A model generated the notes under the pieces. The model did no database searches, had not been told where the DNA came from, and saw nothing but the letters and a program-made list of their open reading frames with translations. The position numbers were made by a program, and so were the translations under genes. Of a DNA stretch of 64,000 nt, positions 16,229 to 24,112 are shown piece after piece. The DNA lies in the NCBI RefSeq assembly GCF_000802305.1, contig NZ_JTDK01000018.1, positions 62,001-126,000 on the forward strand, written 5' to 3'. Source of the DNA: Microbacterium mangrovi (lineage in GTDB: Bacteria > Actinomycetota > Actinomycetes > Actinomycetales > Microbacteriaceae). Positions within the stretch are counted from its first letter, which is position 1. Each line of letters begins with the position of its first letter.

Positions 16229-16384
16229 AAGCCCAGACGCGCGGCCCGGCCGCACGGCTGGGCTTTCGTCTTTCTCGCCGGGCGTTGTATCAACCACGCC
16301 CGGGCGGTGCTCTTCAGTGCAGTTCCAGCAACTCGCGGCACACCCATGTCGCACTGCGGACCCATGCATTCGAAGGAGACGATC

Positions 16385-17077
16385 ATGGGAAAGTACACGC
16401 TCCCCAGCGCCACCGTCGCCAGCTCCTGGCTGGGCCACCGCCACCGCACACCGCCGAGCCGCGAACCGGGCACGGACTTCGCAGTCGCGTTCGGAACCGT
16501 CGTGGTCGCCCCGTTCGCCGGAGTCGTGCGATCCATCCACACCGGCACCGACGGCGCAGCCGGCCGATTCGTCGGCATCGAGCTCGCCGACCGGAACTTC
16601 TTCCGCGCCCTGCACCTGTCGTCGATCTCGGTGACGGTCGGCCAGCATGTCACCCAGGGGCATGAGATCGGGCGCTCCGGGGCATCCGGATTCGGGTCGG
16701 ACCACCACTACGGACCGCACGTGCATGAGTCACTGTGGGTCGGAACCGACCCGATCACGGCCGGATTCGCGGCCACCACCGACATCGTCGCCTTCTCCGC
16801 GCAGCACGGCGGCGGGGCGAAGCCGGCCTCCGCACCGCACCTGAAGCCGACCCAGCGCCGCGCCAAGGCCCTCGTGAACCGTCGTGCGAAGCCCACCGCC
16901 CTGTCGACGCTTCTGCCCGGCCCGTTGCCCAAGGGGACGATCGGCAACTTCGTCGGGTTCCGGCACGGGCAGAAGGTGGAGGGCAACGACGTCTGGTTCA
17001 AAGGAATCAGCGGCAACTGGTTCTGGTCGGGCGGGTTCGAGGGCGGAGCGAACACTGCCGGGCTGAAGCCCGTGTGA
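16385..17077 (+). CDS. M23/LytM-type peptidase with C-terminal SH3-like wall-binding domain
   Basis: The ATG at 16385 follows GGAGACG; the longer open frame runs back into the tRNA and is excluded. The 230-residue protein has an M23 fold with zinc/catalytic residues Asp31 (PGTDF), His77 (ALHL) and His112-x-His114 (HVHESLW). The first zinc ligand, normally the His of HxGxD, is Glu27 here (EPGTD), as in some phage-lysin-like sequences. The end (residues ~185-230) carries an SH3-like module with DVWFKGISGNWFWSGGF, which probably binds the cell wall. There is no signal peptide, so it is more like a phage endolysin or a non-classically exported enzyme. Peptidoglycan cross-bridge cleavage is likely, but the changed ligand makes activity uncertain. 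Confidence 0.8.
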   Translation: MGKYTLPSATVASSWLGHRHRTPPSREPGTDFAVAFGTVVVAPFAGVVRSIHTGTDGAAGRFVGIELADRNFFRALHLSSISVTVGQHVTQGHEIGRSGASGFGSDHHYGPHVHESLWVGTDPITAGFAATTDIVAFSAQHGGGAKPASAPHLKPTQRRAKALVNRRAKPTALSTLLPGPLPKGTIGNFVGFRHGQKVEGNDVWFKGISGNWFWSGGFEGGANTAGLKPV

Positions 17078-17113
17078 CAGCCGAGGGATGCCGGTACCGG
17101 CATCCCTGCCGCC

Positions 17114-18022
17114 TCACCTGTGCAGAGCGTCGGCCAGGAAACGGAGATGGGCGGGGGCTTCGCGGCGCCAGAAGGCCATGTCGTGCCCGCCGGCTTCGAA
17201 ACCTCCGGCCGGCGCCTCGGGGAACCCGGCGACATACGTGCGCACCGCCGTTTGAAATCCGTCGCCGGTGCCGCAGTCGATCCGCACCGGGATGCCGGTC
17301 AGCCGCTCCTGCCGCCCGTACGGTGTGTTCGCGGCGTAGTCGGCGGCATCGTCGAAGGCGATGCTCGCGGCCGCCCCCGCGGTGGTCCAGAGCGCCGGGC
17401 TCAGCGCCGAGACCGCACGCACCCGGTCGGCGCCCAGCGTCCATCCGAACCGCAGCGCGCCGTACCCGCCCATCGAATACCCGGTGAAGGCCAACCGGCC
17501 GGTGTCGAATCCCATCCGCGACACGAGCGGCAGCAACTCTTTCATCACCATTCCGGCGGGATCGTCGCCGTCGCGCCGTGGATGCCAGTACCTGTCGCCG
17601 CCGTCGACCGACACGATCGCGAACGGCTTGCCGCCGGCATCCAGATGGGCGGCGAGGAAGCGGTCGAGGCCGAGCTCCTGACCGAACAGCGACGCGTGCG
17701 TGCCGCCGTACCCGTGCAGGGCGACCACGACGGGAAGGTCTTTCGCCCCCACGGGCGCCGCGACGGCCCAGCCGGTGCGGATGCCGCCGCGCGCCGCAGA
17801 CCGGAACGAGCCCGAGACGACGGGGACGCCGCCGACGTGCGGGATGGTTCCCGCCGGTCCGTCGAGCCCGAGCACGCGATACAGGGTGGTGCGGCCGGGA
17901 AGGAGTCCGGCGTTCACGGCTTCCGCGGCTCCACCGAGCGCGAGGACCGACGCCCCGGCGGTGAGGAAGGCGCGCCGCGTCACGATCGCCGCACGAGATC
18001 GCGTAGGTGTGCTCACAGCCAC
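17114..18022 (-). CDS. Exported alpha/beta-hydrolase, esterase (Ag85-like) family
   Basis: The 302-residue protein has a Tat-type signal (TRRAFLTAGASVLALGG, twin Arg at 16-17), then an alpha/beta-hydrolase fold. The nucleophile Ser183 lies in GYSMGGYG, an oxyanion HGYGG motif near residue 103, and the catalytic His near 279 in GGHDMAFW. The overall pattern fits the putative-esterase (Esterase_D/antigen 85-like) family, often acyl- or acetyl-esterases outside the membrane. It is transcribed divergently from the GT2 glycosyltransferase, and the intervening 229 bases contain a paired ACTCAAT repeat. The substrate is not evident. Confidence 0.85.
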   Translation of the reverse strand: MAVSTPTRSRAAIVTRRAFLTAGASVLALGGAAEAVNAGLLPGRTTLYRVLGLDGPAGTIPHVGGVPVVSGSFRSAARGGIRTGWAVAAPVGAKDLPVVVALHGYGGTHASLFGQELGLDRFLAAHLDAGGKPFAIVSVDGGDRYWHPRRDGDDPAGMVMKELLPLVSRMGFDTGRLAFTGYSMGGYGALRFGWTLGADRVRAVSALSPALWTTAGAAASIAFDDAADYAANTPYGRQERLTGIPVRIDCGTGDGFQTAVRTYVAGFPEAPAGGFEAGGHDMAFWRREAPAHLRFLADALHR

Positions 18023-18073
18023 CGATCATGACCGAAGACGCTGGGCGATGGCCCTGCACAGATTTTTCGGATC

Positions 18074-18110
18074 ACTACTCAATTCGGGCAGATCGACTAC
18101 TCAATCGCCG
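18074..18110. repeat. Paired TACTCAAT direct repeat, copy 1 (family D)
   Basis: CTACTCAATTCGG and CTACTCAATC are spaced 22 bases start to start. The same pair occurs at 37476-37510 (inverted orientation) and 62733-62766. It lies in the intergenic region between the divergent esterase and glycosyltransferase genes. Confidence 0.7.
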
Positions 18111-18251
18111 CCGAACGCCGATTCGCCGGAGTGCGCGCTGGCAACGTGGTGGTCGCGGCTCTGCATCCCGATGGGCCGGGACTGCGCTCGGGATGCAGAG
18201 CCGCTCGCGGCTTGTCCGCCGGTGAATTGGGGCTCACACGAGATCGGACGA

Positions 18252-20024
18252 ATGGCTGTGGACGGCGACCGCACGCAACCGCAACCCACGCGGCGCGGAG
18301 AGCGCAATGCGAACCCGCAGGCCAGGGCGCAGCGCGCCAGGGCGCGGGAGTGGGAGCGGGAGTACATCGATCTCGCCCGGCATCCCGCCGACGCCTCGCT
18401 CGCCGAAGGGCTCGAACCGGACGACATCGCCGGTCGCGGGTGGGTGCCGTGGCAGCGCACCGACGAGGGGCTCGTGATCGCCGTGTCGGCCGAGCCGTCG
18501 CCGGCTCTCGTTCGCAGCGCGGAACGCATCCTCGACGAGCCCGTCGCCGACTGCGTCGTCTCGACCGACCAGGGCGTCGACGAGGCGGTGACGCGCGCCC
18601 TCGGTCCGGTCATCGCCGGCGAGGCGGCGGACGGCTTCGCGGATGCGTACCCCGGCGAATCGGCCCGCTCCGGCCTGCGGGTCTGGCAGCGTCTCCTGCC
18701 GCTGATCGTCGTGTGCGTGATGGCTGCCGGGTTCTTCGCCGGCCCCGGCATCGGCGTGATGGTGCTGCTCATCGCCGTCAACGCTGCGCTCTTCGGGCTG
18801 ATCGCCCTGAAGGTCTCGGCGGCGGCCGCGGCGATCGGCAGCGCCCGCGCGTCCGGTACCGAGCCGAACGCGGCATCCGACTCGATGACGGATGCCGACG
18901 CCGACGCCCTCCCGATGTACACGGTGCTCGTGCCCGTCTACCGCGAGGCGAACATCGTGCATACGCTGCTTCGCAACATCGAGCACCTCGACTACCCGCG
19001 CAGCAAGCTCGACGTGCTCCTGCTCATGGAGGAGGACGACCACGAGACGCAGCAGGCCGTGCGCGACGGGGAGATCCCCGACTGCGTGCGGGTGCTCGTC
19101 GTCCCCGGCGGATCACCGCAGACCAAGCCACGTGCCTGCAATTACGGACTCCGCTTCGCACGCGGAAAGTACGTGGTCATCTTCGACGCCGAAGACCGCC
19201 CCGAGAGGGGGCAGCTGCGCGCAGCCGTCGCCGCGTTCGAGCGGCCACGCCGGCCTGCCGAACGCGAGATCGGCGCGCTCCAGTGCCGCCTGCACTACTT
19301 CAACGCCCGTCACAACGCCCTGACGCGCCTGTTCGCTGTCGAGTACTCGTTCTGGTTCGACGCGATGCTGCCGGGACTGCAGCGCATGGGCCTGCCGATC
19401 CCGCTCGGCGGCACGTCGAACCACTTCCGCACCGAGCTGCTCCGCGAGATCGGCGGGTGGGATGCCTACAACGTCACCGAGGATGCCGACCTCGGACTGC
19501 GCATCGCGTCGCGCGGCTACCAGGTCGACATCCTGCCGTCCGCGACGTGGGAGGAAGCGTGTTCGCAGGTGCGCGCCTGGATCAAGCAGCGCACCCGCTG
19601 GATCAAGGGCTACATGATGACGTCCGCAGTGAACACCCGGCGGCCGATCGCGTGGCTGCGCCGCAACGGCCTGCGCGCGCTGCCCTCGCTCGTGTTACTG
19701 ATGGCCGGAACGCCGTTCGCGTTCCTCGCGTATCCCGTGCTGCTGCTGGTTTCTGCCGTGCTCCTCATCCCCCCGGTGGGCGCCGCGGTCGGGCTGCCGG
19801 ACTGGTTCACCGTCACGGCGATCTCGGTGGCGATCGGCTCGCAGGTGCTGATGACCGTGGTGAGCATGATCAGCGCGTGGCGCCGATACGACGCGAAAGT
19901 CGCTCTGTTCGCCCTGCTCTCGCCCTTGTACTGGCTGATGCACTCCATCGCCGCGTACCGGGCGCTGTGGCAGGTCTACTCCTCTCCGTTCCACTGGGAG
20001 AAGACCCCGCACGGGCTCAGCTGA
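18252..20024 (+). CDS. Processive GT2 family glycosyltransferase, membrane-bound
   Basis: The 590-residue product starts at MAVDGDRTQ. Residues ~35-105 form a small domain resembling the GspE/MshE N-terminal (MshEN) fold. Two membrane segments follow (~135-190), then a GT2 catalytic domain with VLVPVYREAN, the DxD-like DAED, TSNHF, the EDADLGLR acid and the QRTRWIKG motif, which is the (Q/R)xxRW signature of processive synthases. Three or four C-terminal membrane helices end it. It probably polymerises or exports a polysaccharide. No partner subunit of a cellulose-type synthase is adjacent. The start is uncertain because the frame is open far upstream, but that part is unlike protein. Confidence 0.85.
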   Translation: MAVDGDRTQPQPTRRGERNANPQARAQRARAREWEREYIDLARHPADASLAEGLEPDDIAGRGWVPWQRTDEGLVIAVSAEPSPALVRSAERILDEPVADCVVSTDQGVDEAVTRALGPVIAGEAADGFADAYPGESARSGLRVWQRLLPLIVVCVMAAGFFAGPGIGVMVLLIAVNAALFGLIALKVSAAAAAIGSARASGTEPNAASDSMTDADADALPMYTVLVPVYREANIVHTLLRNIEHLDYPRSKLDVLLLMEEDDHETQQAVRDGEIPDCVRVLVVPGGSPQTKPRACNYGLRFARGKYVVIFDAEDRPERGQLRAAVAAFERPRRPAEREIGALQCRLHYFNARHNALTRLFAVEYSFWFDAMLPGLQRMGLPIPLGGTSNHFRTELLREIGGWDAYNVTEDADLGLRIASRGYQVDILPSATWEEACSQVRAWIKQRTRWIKGYMMTSAVNTRRPIAWLRRNGLRALPSLVLLMAGTPFAFLAYPVLLLVSAVLLIPPVGAAVGLPDWFTVTAISVAIGSQVLMTVVSMISAWRRYDAKVALFALLSPLYWLMHSIAAYRALWQVYSSPFHWEKTPHGLS

Positions 20025-20030
20025 GCGCGG

Positions 20031-20981
20031 TCAGGTGTCGGTCTGACCCAGTCGCGTCAGGTACGCGTTGTAGGCATCCAGTTCGGGATCGCCGTGAGCA
20101 TCCGCGTACCGGCCCGCCGCCGCCGCCCGCGCCGTGTCGTCGCGGAACCAGCGGTGCATGACGTACAGGAGAACGAGCAACGTCGGCGCTTCCCCGTACG
20201 ACCAGGCGAGGCCGCCGGCGAGCCGCTGGTCTGCGATCGGGTCGAGGCCGAGCGCGATCGTCGGCGCCGAGAACGCGTCGACGAGCACGGTGGTGGCCAT
20301 CATCAGGAGCACGCCGAAGAAGACGTGCAGAGCGGCCTCCGCGAAGATGTCGACCGCGCGCCCGGCATGCGTGAGCCGAACCGGCACCGGATCCGAGGTC
20401 AGGACGGGAATCGTGAACAGGATGCCCGCGGTGAGGAACGCGACCTCGAGGGCGATGTGCCCGGCCGTCGTGGTGAGGATCCTGTCGGCGAGACCCGCGA
20501 GGTAGAGCCCGTAGTACGCGGCGAGCGAGAGCGGCAGCGCGAACCACGGGCTCAGCACCCATCGGGCGGCCCGGCTGCGCAGGCCCCCGTGCGCGGCACG
20601 CAGAACCGCCCTGCCGAGACCTCGGTGCGGGGTGGCGCGCAGCAGCAAGGTGCCGGGCGACCCGAGCACGAGCAGCGGAGGGATGAGCATCATCAGCGTG
20701 AGCTGCTGGAACATGAACACGGACAGCAGGGCGTACCCGTACGACTCCAGGCCGAGCCCGGTGGTCGCGGCCAGGGCGAGGCATCCGAGCAGGAAGCAGG
20801 CGCTCCGCCAGACCGGCCAGCGTCGTCGCTGCATCCAGAGCCGCGTCGCCCCCGCCGCGTACGCGGCGGCGAGCACCGATGCGACGAGCGGCAGCAAAGG
20901 GAAAAGCCCGGGTGCGAGGGTGAGCAGGTCCGGCAGGGTGGGCGGGCCTTGAGGCAGCCAGACGCCGTCGAACGTCTTCAA
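20031..20981 (-). CDS. CtaG/Caa3-type cytochrome c oxidase assembly membrane protein
   Basis: The 316-residue protein starts at TTG and contains about seven membrane helices. It has the features of the caa3_CtaG family: WPVWRSACFLLGC in the first loop, an HxLLMM-like helix (QQLTLMMLIPPLLVLG), ALEVAFLTAGILF, and the closing W(S/A)YGEAPTLL helix with YVMHRWFRDD. Members are linked to assembly or copper loading of cytochrome oxidase. It is convergent with the glycosyltransferase, with six bases between stops. No oxidase genes are in the window, so the role is by family only. Confidence 0.8.
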   Translation of the reverse strand: MKTFDGVWLPQGPPTLPDLLTLAPGLFPLLPLVASVLAAAYAAGATRLWMQRRRWPVWRSACFLLGCLALAATTGLGLESYGYALLSVFMFQQLTLMMLIPPLLVLGSPGTLLLRATPHRGLGRAVLRAAHGGLRSRAARWVLSPWFALPLSLAAYYGLYLAGLADRILTTTAGHIALEVAFLTAGILFTIPVLTSDPVPVRLTHAGRAVDIFAEAALHVFFGVLLMMATTVLVDAFSAPTIALGLDPIADQRLAGGLAWSYGEAPTLLVLLYVMHRWFRDDTARAAAAGRYADAHGDPELDAYNAYLTRLGQTDT

Positions 20982-21074
20982 CGCTCGCTCCCGACCGGAT
21001 CCTCCCGGTGAAGCGGCGTGATGCTCATGGCCCTTCCAGGATAACGAGCAGCCTGGGAAGACGCCCGGACGGGA

Positions 21075-22874
21075 TCAGCCGAGGATGATCTCCCGCAGCT
21101 GCTCCATCGGGATCTTCGGCTCGCGGTCCGCGCGCAGCAGCCCGTTGGTCTCCTGCAGGGTGTCGGTGAGCTGCGTGTAGCAGAAGCCCGCGAGGGCGGT
21201 GCTGGCGTGCACCGCAGCGAGGAGCCCGGCGAGGCGCTCCCGGAAGTCGTCGCCGGTCGTGGCGGCCGAGTAGCCCCAGGCGCCGGCAACGGCATCCACC
21301 TCGAATGACACTCCGCCGAACTCGGTGAGCATCACCGGGGCGTCGGTCACGTCGCCGTCGAGGATGAGGCGCCGCCCGGCCGGGCCGATGCCGTCGATCA
21401 TCGTGTCGATGGCGGCGCGATCCGCATAGCGGGGGCCGAGCACGCGGGGGTCGGCCTCGTAGTCGTGGATGGCGACGATGTCGGTGTCGACCTGCTCCCA
21501 GCCGTCGTTGGAGACCACCGGCCGGGTCGGGTCGAGCGCCTTGGTCAGCGCGACCAGCGACCGTGCGAACTCCCGCATCCGGCTGTCGTGGGCGATGTGC
21601 TGCACGCCCCAGCTCTCGTTGAGCGGCACCCAGGTCACCACGGACGGGTGCGAGAAGTCGCGCCGCACGATCTCGAGCCACTCGCGGGTGGTGCGCTCGA
21701 CCGACGTCGGTGAGAACGTGAAGCTCGCCGGCGCCTCGCCCCACACGAGCAGCCCGAGGCGATCGGCCCAGTACAGGAAGCGCGGGTCCTCGAACTTCTG
21801 GTGGATGCGGGCCGCGTTGAAGCCGAGGTCCTTGATGAGCTGCACCTCGGTGCGCAGCGCCTCGTGCGAGGGCGCCGCGAGGTGCGACTCCGGCCAGTAC
21901 CCCTGGCTGAGCACCGAGCGCACGAAGTACGGACGATCGTTGAGCAGGAAGCGCCCGCGATCGACCGTGGCGGTGCGGATGCCGAGATACGAACCGACGC
22001 GGTCGTCGGCGACCTCGACGACGGCGTCGATGAGCCGCGGATGCTCGGGCGACCAGAGGAACTCCTCGTACGCCTGCCCGTTGAGCAGATCGCGCACGCA
22101 CAGCGTGACGTCGATCTCAGCGGTGGACACGGACGTCGTGACGCTGCCGAGCGGCTGCCCCTCGAACTCGAGACGCACGGTGGCCTCCACCGGGGCATCC
22201 GGCGTGCGTGAGAGTGCGATCCGGGCGTGCACCGAGGCGCTCACCGGGTCGGTCGTCCAGTGGACCGTCTCGATGCTCACCGCCGGCACGGACTCGAGCC
22301 ACACCGGCTGCCAGATGCCGCTCGTGCGGTGGTACCAGATGACGTGCGGGAGCTCCCGCCAGTCCTGCTTGCCGCGCGGCTGCGCGACGTCGGCCGGATC
22401 GTCCTCGGTGCGCACCACGATGCGGTGCTCGTCGCCGTCGCCGAGCGCGTCGGTGAGGTCCACGGAGAACGGGGTGTGCCCGCCTTCGTGCGAGCCGACC
22501 AGCGACCCGTCGACCCACACCCGGCACCGGTAGTCGACGGCGCCGAACCGGAGCATCAGACGTCTGCCCGCGGCGTGCCCGGATTCGCGGAGCTCGCGCT
22601 CGCCGAACGTGCGGGCGTACCACGCGACGCGGTGGTGGGTGGTGTCGCCGACGCCGGAGGCCGACGACTCGGGCGGGAAGGGGACGATGATCGTGCCGCC
22701 GAAGCCGCGCCCGCGCGCCCAGCCGTCCGCGATGCCGACGTCACCGTCGTCGAACGCGAACTCCCACGGCCCGGTCAGGTCCGCCCACGCCGAGCGCAGC
22801 AGCTGGGGCCGGGGGTGGATGCCGTCCTGCCGGCTCGCCGTCGGCAGCGGGAGGCACACGTCGTCGTCGATCAT
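21075..22874 (-). CDS. Glycoside hydrolase family 2 (beta-galactosidase/glucuronidase-like)
   Basis: The 599-residue protein has the GH2 order: sugar-binding jelly roll (~30-190), immunoglobulin-like domain (~195-290) and TIM barrel (~295-599). The acid/base Glu420 lies in PLNESWG and the nucleophile Glu518 in LTEFGG. There is no signal peptide, so it hydrolyses imported oligosaccharide in the cytoplasm. Two in-frame ATGs (22874, 22886) lie just after a LacI-type operator and no ribosome site is visible. A TTTACA at 22905-22910 would place transcription start near the first base of the 22874 ATG, so leaderless translation is possible. It sits behind the lacI gene on the same strand and is probably induced together with the divergent ABC operon. 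Exact sugar unknown. Confidence 0.9.
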   Translation of the reverse strand: MIDDDVCLPLPTASRQDGIHPRPQLLRSAWADLTGPWEFAFDDGDVGIADGWARGRGFGGTIIVPFPPESSASGVGDTTHHRVAWYARTFGERELRESGHAAGRRLMLRFGAVDYRCRVWVDGSLVGSHEGGHTPFSVDLTDALGDGDEHRIVVRTEDDPADVAQPRGKQDWRELPHVIWYHRTSGIWQPVWLESVPAVSIETVHWTTDPVSASVHARIALSRTPDAPVEATVRLEFEGQPLGSVTTSVSTAEIDVTLCVRDLLNGQAYEEFLWSPEHPRLIDAVVEVADDRVGSYLGIRTATVDRGRFLLNDRPYFVRSVLSQGYWPESHLAAPSHEALRTEVQLIKDLGFNAARIHQKFEDPRFLYWADRLGLLVWGEAPASFTFSPTSVERTTREWLEIVRRDFSHPSVVTWVPLNESWGVQHIAHDSRMREFARSLVALTKALDPTRPVVSNDGWEQVDTDIVAIHDYEADPRVLGPRYADRAAIDTMIDGIGPAGRRLILDGDVTDAPVMLTEFGGVSFEVDAVAGAWGYSAATTGDDFRERLAGLLAAVHASTALAGFCYTQLTDTLQETNGLLRADREPKIPMEQLREIILG

Positions 22875-22891
22875 GACGACAAGCATGCACC

Positions 22892-22910
22892 AAAATTCCA
22901 GCGCTGTAAA
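22892..22910. promoter_or_regulatory. LacI-family operator before the GH2 gene
   Basis: The sequence AAAATTCCAGCGCTGTAAA is repeated without change at 24035-24053 in the promoter of the ABC operon. Its core CAGCGCTG is palindromic around a central CG, as is usual for LacI/GalR sites. It lies 6-18 bases before the first candidate GH2 start, so binding should block transcription of that gene. Confidence 0.85.
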
Positions 22911-22950
22911 TCCGGATCCCTCCGGGGCGCTCTCCCTACGGGCGCTATCT

Positions 22951-23955
22951 CTACGGGGCGCTCTCGCGAAGGACGAGGCCATGCGGGGCGATGCGGTGGC
23001 GGCCCATCCCGTCGAATCCCGCCATCCGCTCGAACAGCATGTCGAGCGCCTGCGAAGCCAGGGCATCCAGATCGGGCGCGACGGACGTGAGGCTCGGGAA
23101 CATCATTCCGGCGAGGCGGATGTCGTCCCACCCGGTGACGGCGACGTCTTCGGGGATCCGCAGCCCGCGCTCGTGCAGGGCCCGGAGGGCGCCGATCGCC
23201 GCGAGGTCGTCGCGGCACACGAGCGCGTCGAACGACGCGCCGCGGTCCAGGGCCGCCCCGACGGCGGCGGCCGCGTCGGCCGCCGAGATGGAGGCCGAGG
23301 GGAACAGCAGCCCGGCATCCGGCTGGAGCCCCGCCTCTTCGAGTGCGGACTGATAGCCCATGATGCGCTGGCGCGACGTCTCGGACAGCGCGGGCTCCTC
23401 GTGCCCGACGAAGCCGATGCGGCGGCGCCCTGCGGCGATCAGATGGCGGGTGACTTCGGCCGCGGCCGCCACGTTGTCGATCATGACGCGGTCCACCGTC
23501 AACGGGGCCGCGGTCTCGCCGAGCAGCACGATCGGCAGGTCGGAGCGGTGGCGCGCGATCTCCGTCGAGCTCATCACGCTGGGCTGGAACAGCATCCCGT
23601 CGACGAGGCCCGCCTCAGAACTGGCGAGGATGCCGCGCTCGCCGTCGAGGGTGGCATCCGTCTCCTCGAGCAGCACGCGATAACCGCGCGCCTCGGCGGC
23701 ACGCGAGACCACGCGGGCGAGTTCGGCGAAGTAGGGGATGCCGACATCGGCGAACGCCAGGGTGAGGAGGCCGGTCTTGCCGGTGGCGAGGCGCCGCCCC
23801 ATCATGTTCGGCCGGTAGCCCAGCTCATCGATGGCGCGCTGCACGCGCTCGCGGGTGCGGGCCGAGACGTGCGGGTAGTCCCGGACGACGTTGGAGACGG
23901 TCTTCATCGAGACGCCGGCGTGCTCGGCGACATCCTGCAGGCGTACACCGCTCAT
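22951..23955 (-). CDS. LacI-family transcriptional regulator
   Basis: The 334-residue protein has an N-terminal LacI helix-turn-helix (LQDVAEHAGVSMKTVSNVVRDYP, here residues 6-28, followed by the hinge helix RRLATGKTG) and a periplasmic-binding-like effector domain. The start MSGVRLQDV is fixed by the HTH position. It lies between the GH2 gene downstream and the divergent ABC operon, and identical operator-like sites flank it on both sides. It therefore most likely represses both units until an oligosaccharide or its breakdown product binds. No site in front of its own start beyond the shared intergenic operator is seen. Confidence 0.93.
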   Translation of the reverse strand: MSGVRLQDVAEHAGVSMKTVSNVVRDYPHVSARTRERVQRAIDELGYRPNMMGRRLATGKTGLLTLAFADVGIPYFAELARVVSRAAEARGYRVLLEETDATLDGERGILASSEAGLVDGMLFQPSVMSSTEIARHRSDLPIVLLGETAAPLTVDRVMIDNVAAAAEVTRHLIAAGRRRIGFVGHEEPALSETSRQRIMGYQSALEEAGLQPDAGLLFPSASISAADAAAAVGAALDRGASFDALVCRDDLAAIGALRALHERGLRIPEDVAVTGWDDIRLAGMMFPSLTSVAPDLDALASQALDMLFERMAGFDGMGRHRIAPHGLVLRESAP

Positions 23956-24027
23956 CTGATCCGCCCGCCCGCCGTCACACCCATGCCATGACAGTAATAC
24001 CCCGTTCGATCCGCCGGCGCCACCCCC

Positions 24028-24056
24028 TTGACACAAAAATTCCAGCGCTGTAAATT
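24028..24056 (+). promoter_or_regulatory. ABC-operon promoter with embedded LacI operator
   Basis: A consensus -35 box TTGACA (24028-24033) is followed after 17 bases by TAAATT (24051-24056) as -10. The operator, with palindromic core CAGCGCTG, fills the spacer and overlaps the -10. Repressor binding would directly exclude RNA polymerase. The start codon of the binding-protein gene follows 57 bases after the -10. Confidence 0.8.
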
Positions 24057-24112
24057 CTGGGATCGTTGTCGAACACAGCCGACGACTCCCACACCTCAAA
24101 GGAGAGCAACGC

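Noticed and set aside
16169..16384. Upstream extension of the M23 peptidase
   Set aside because: It would start inside the tRNA-Gly gene.
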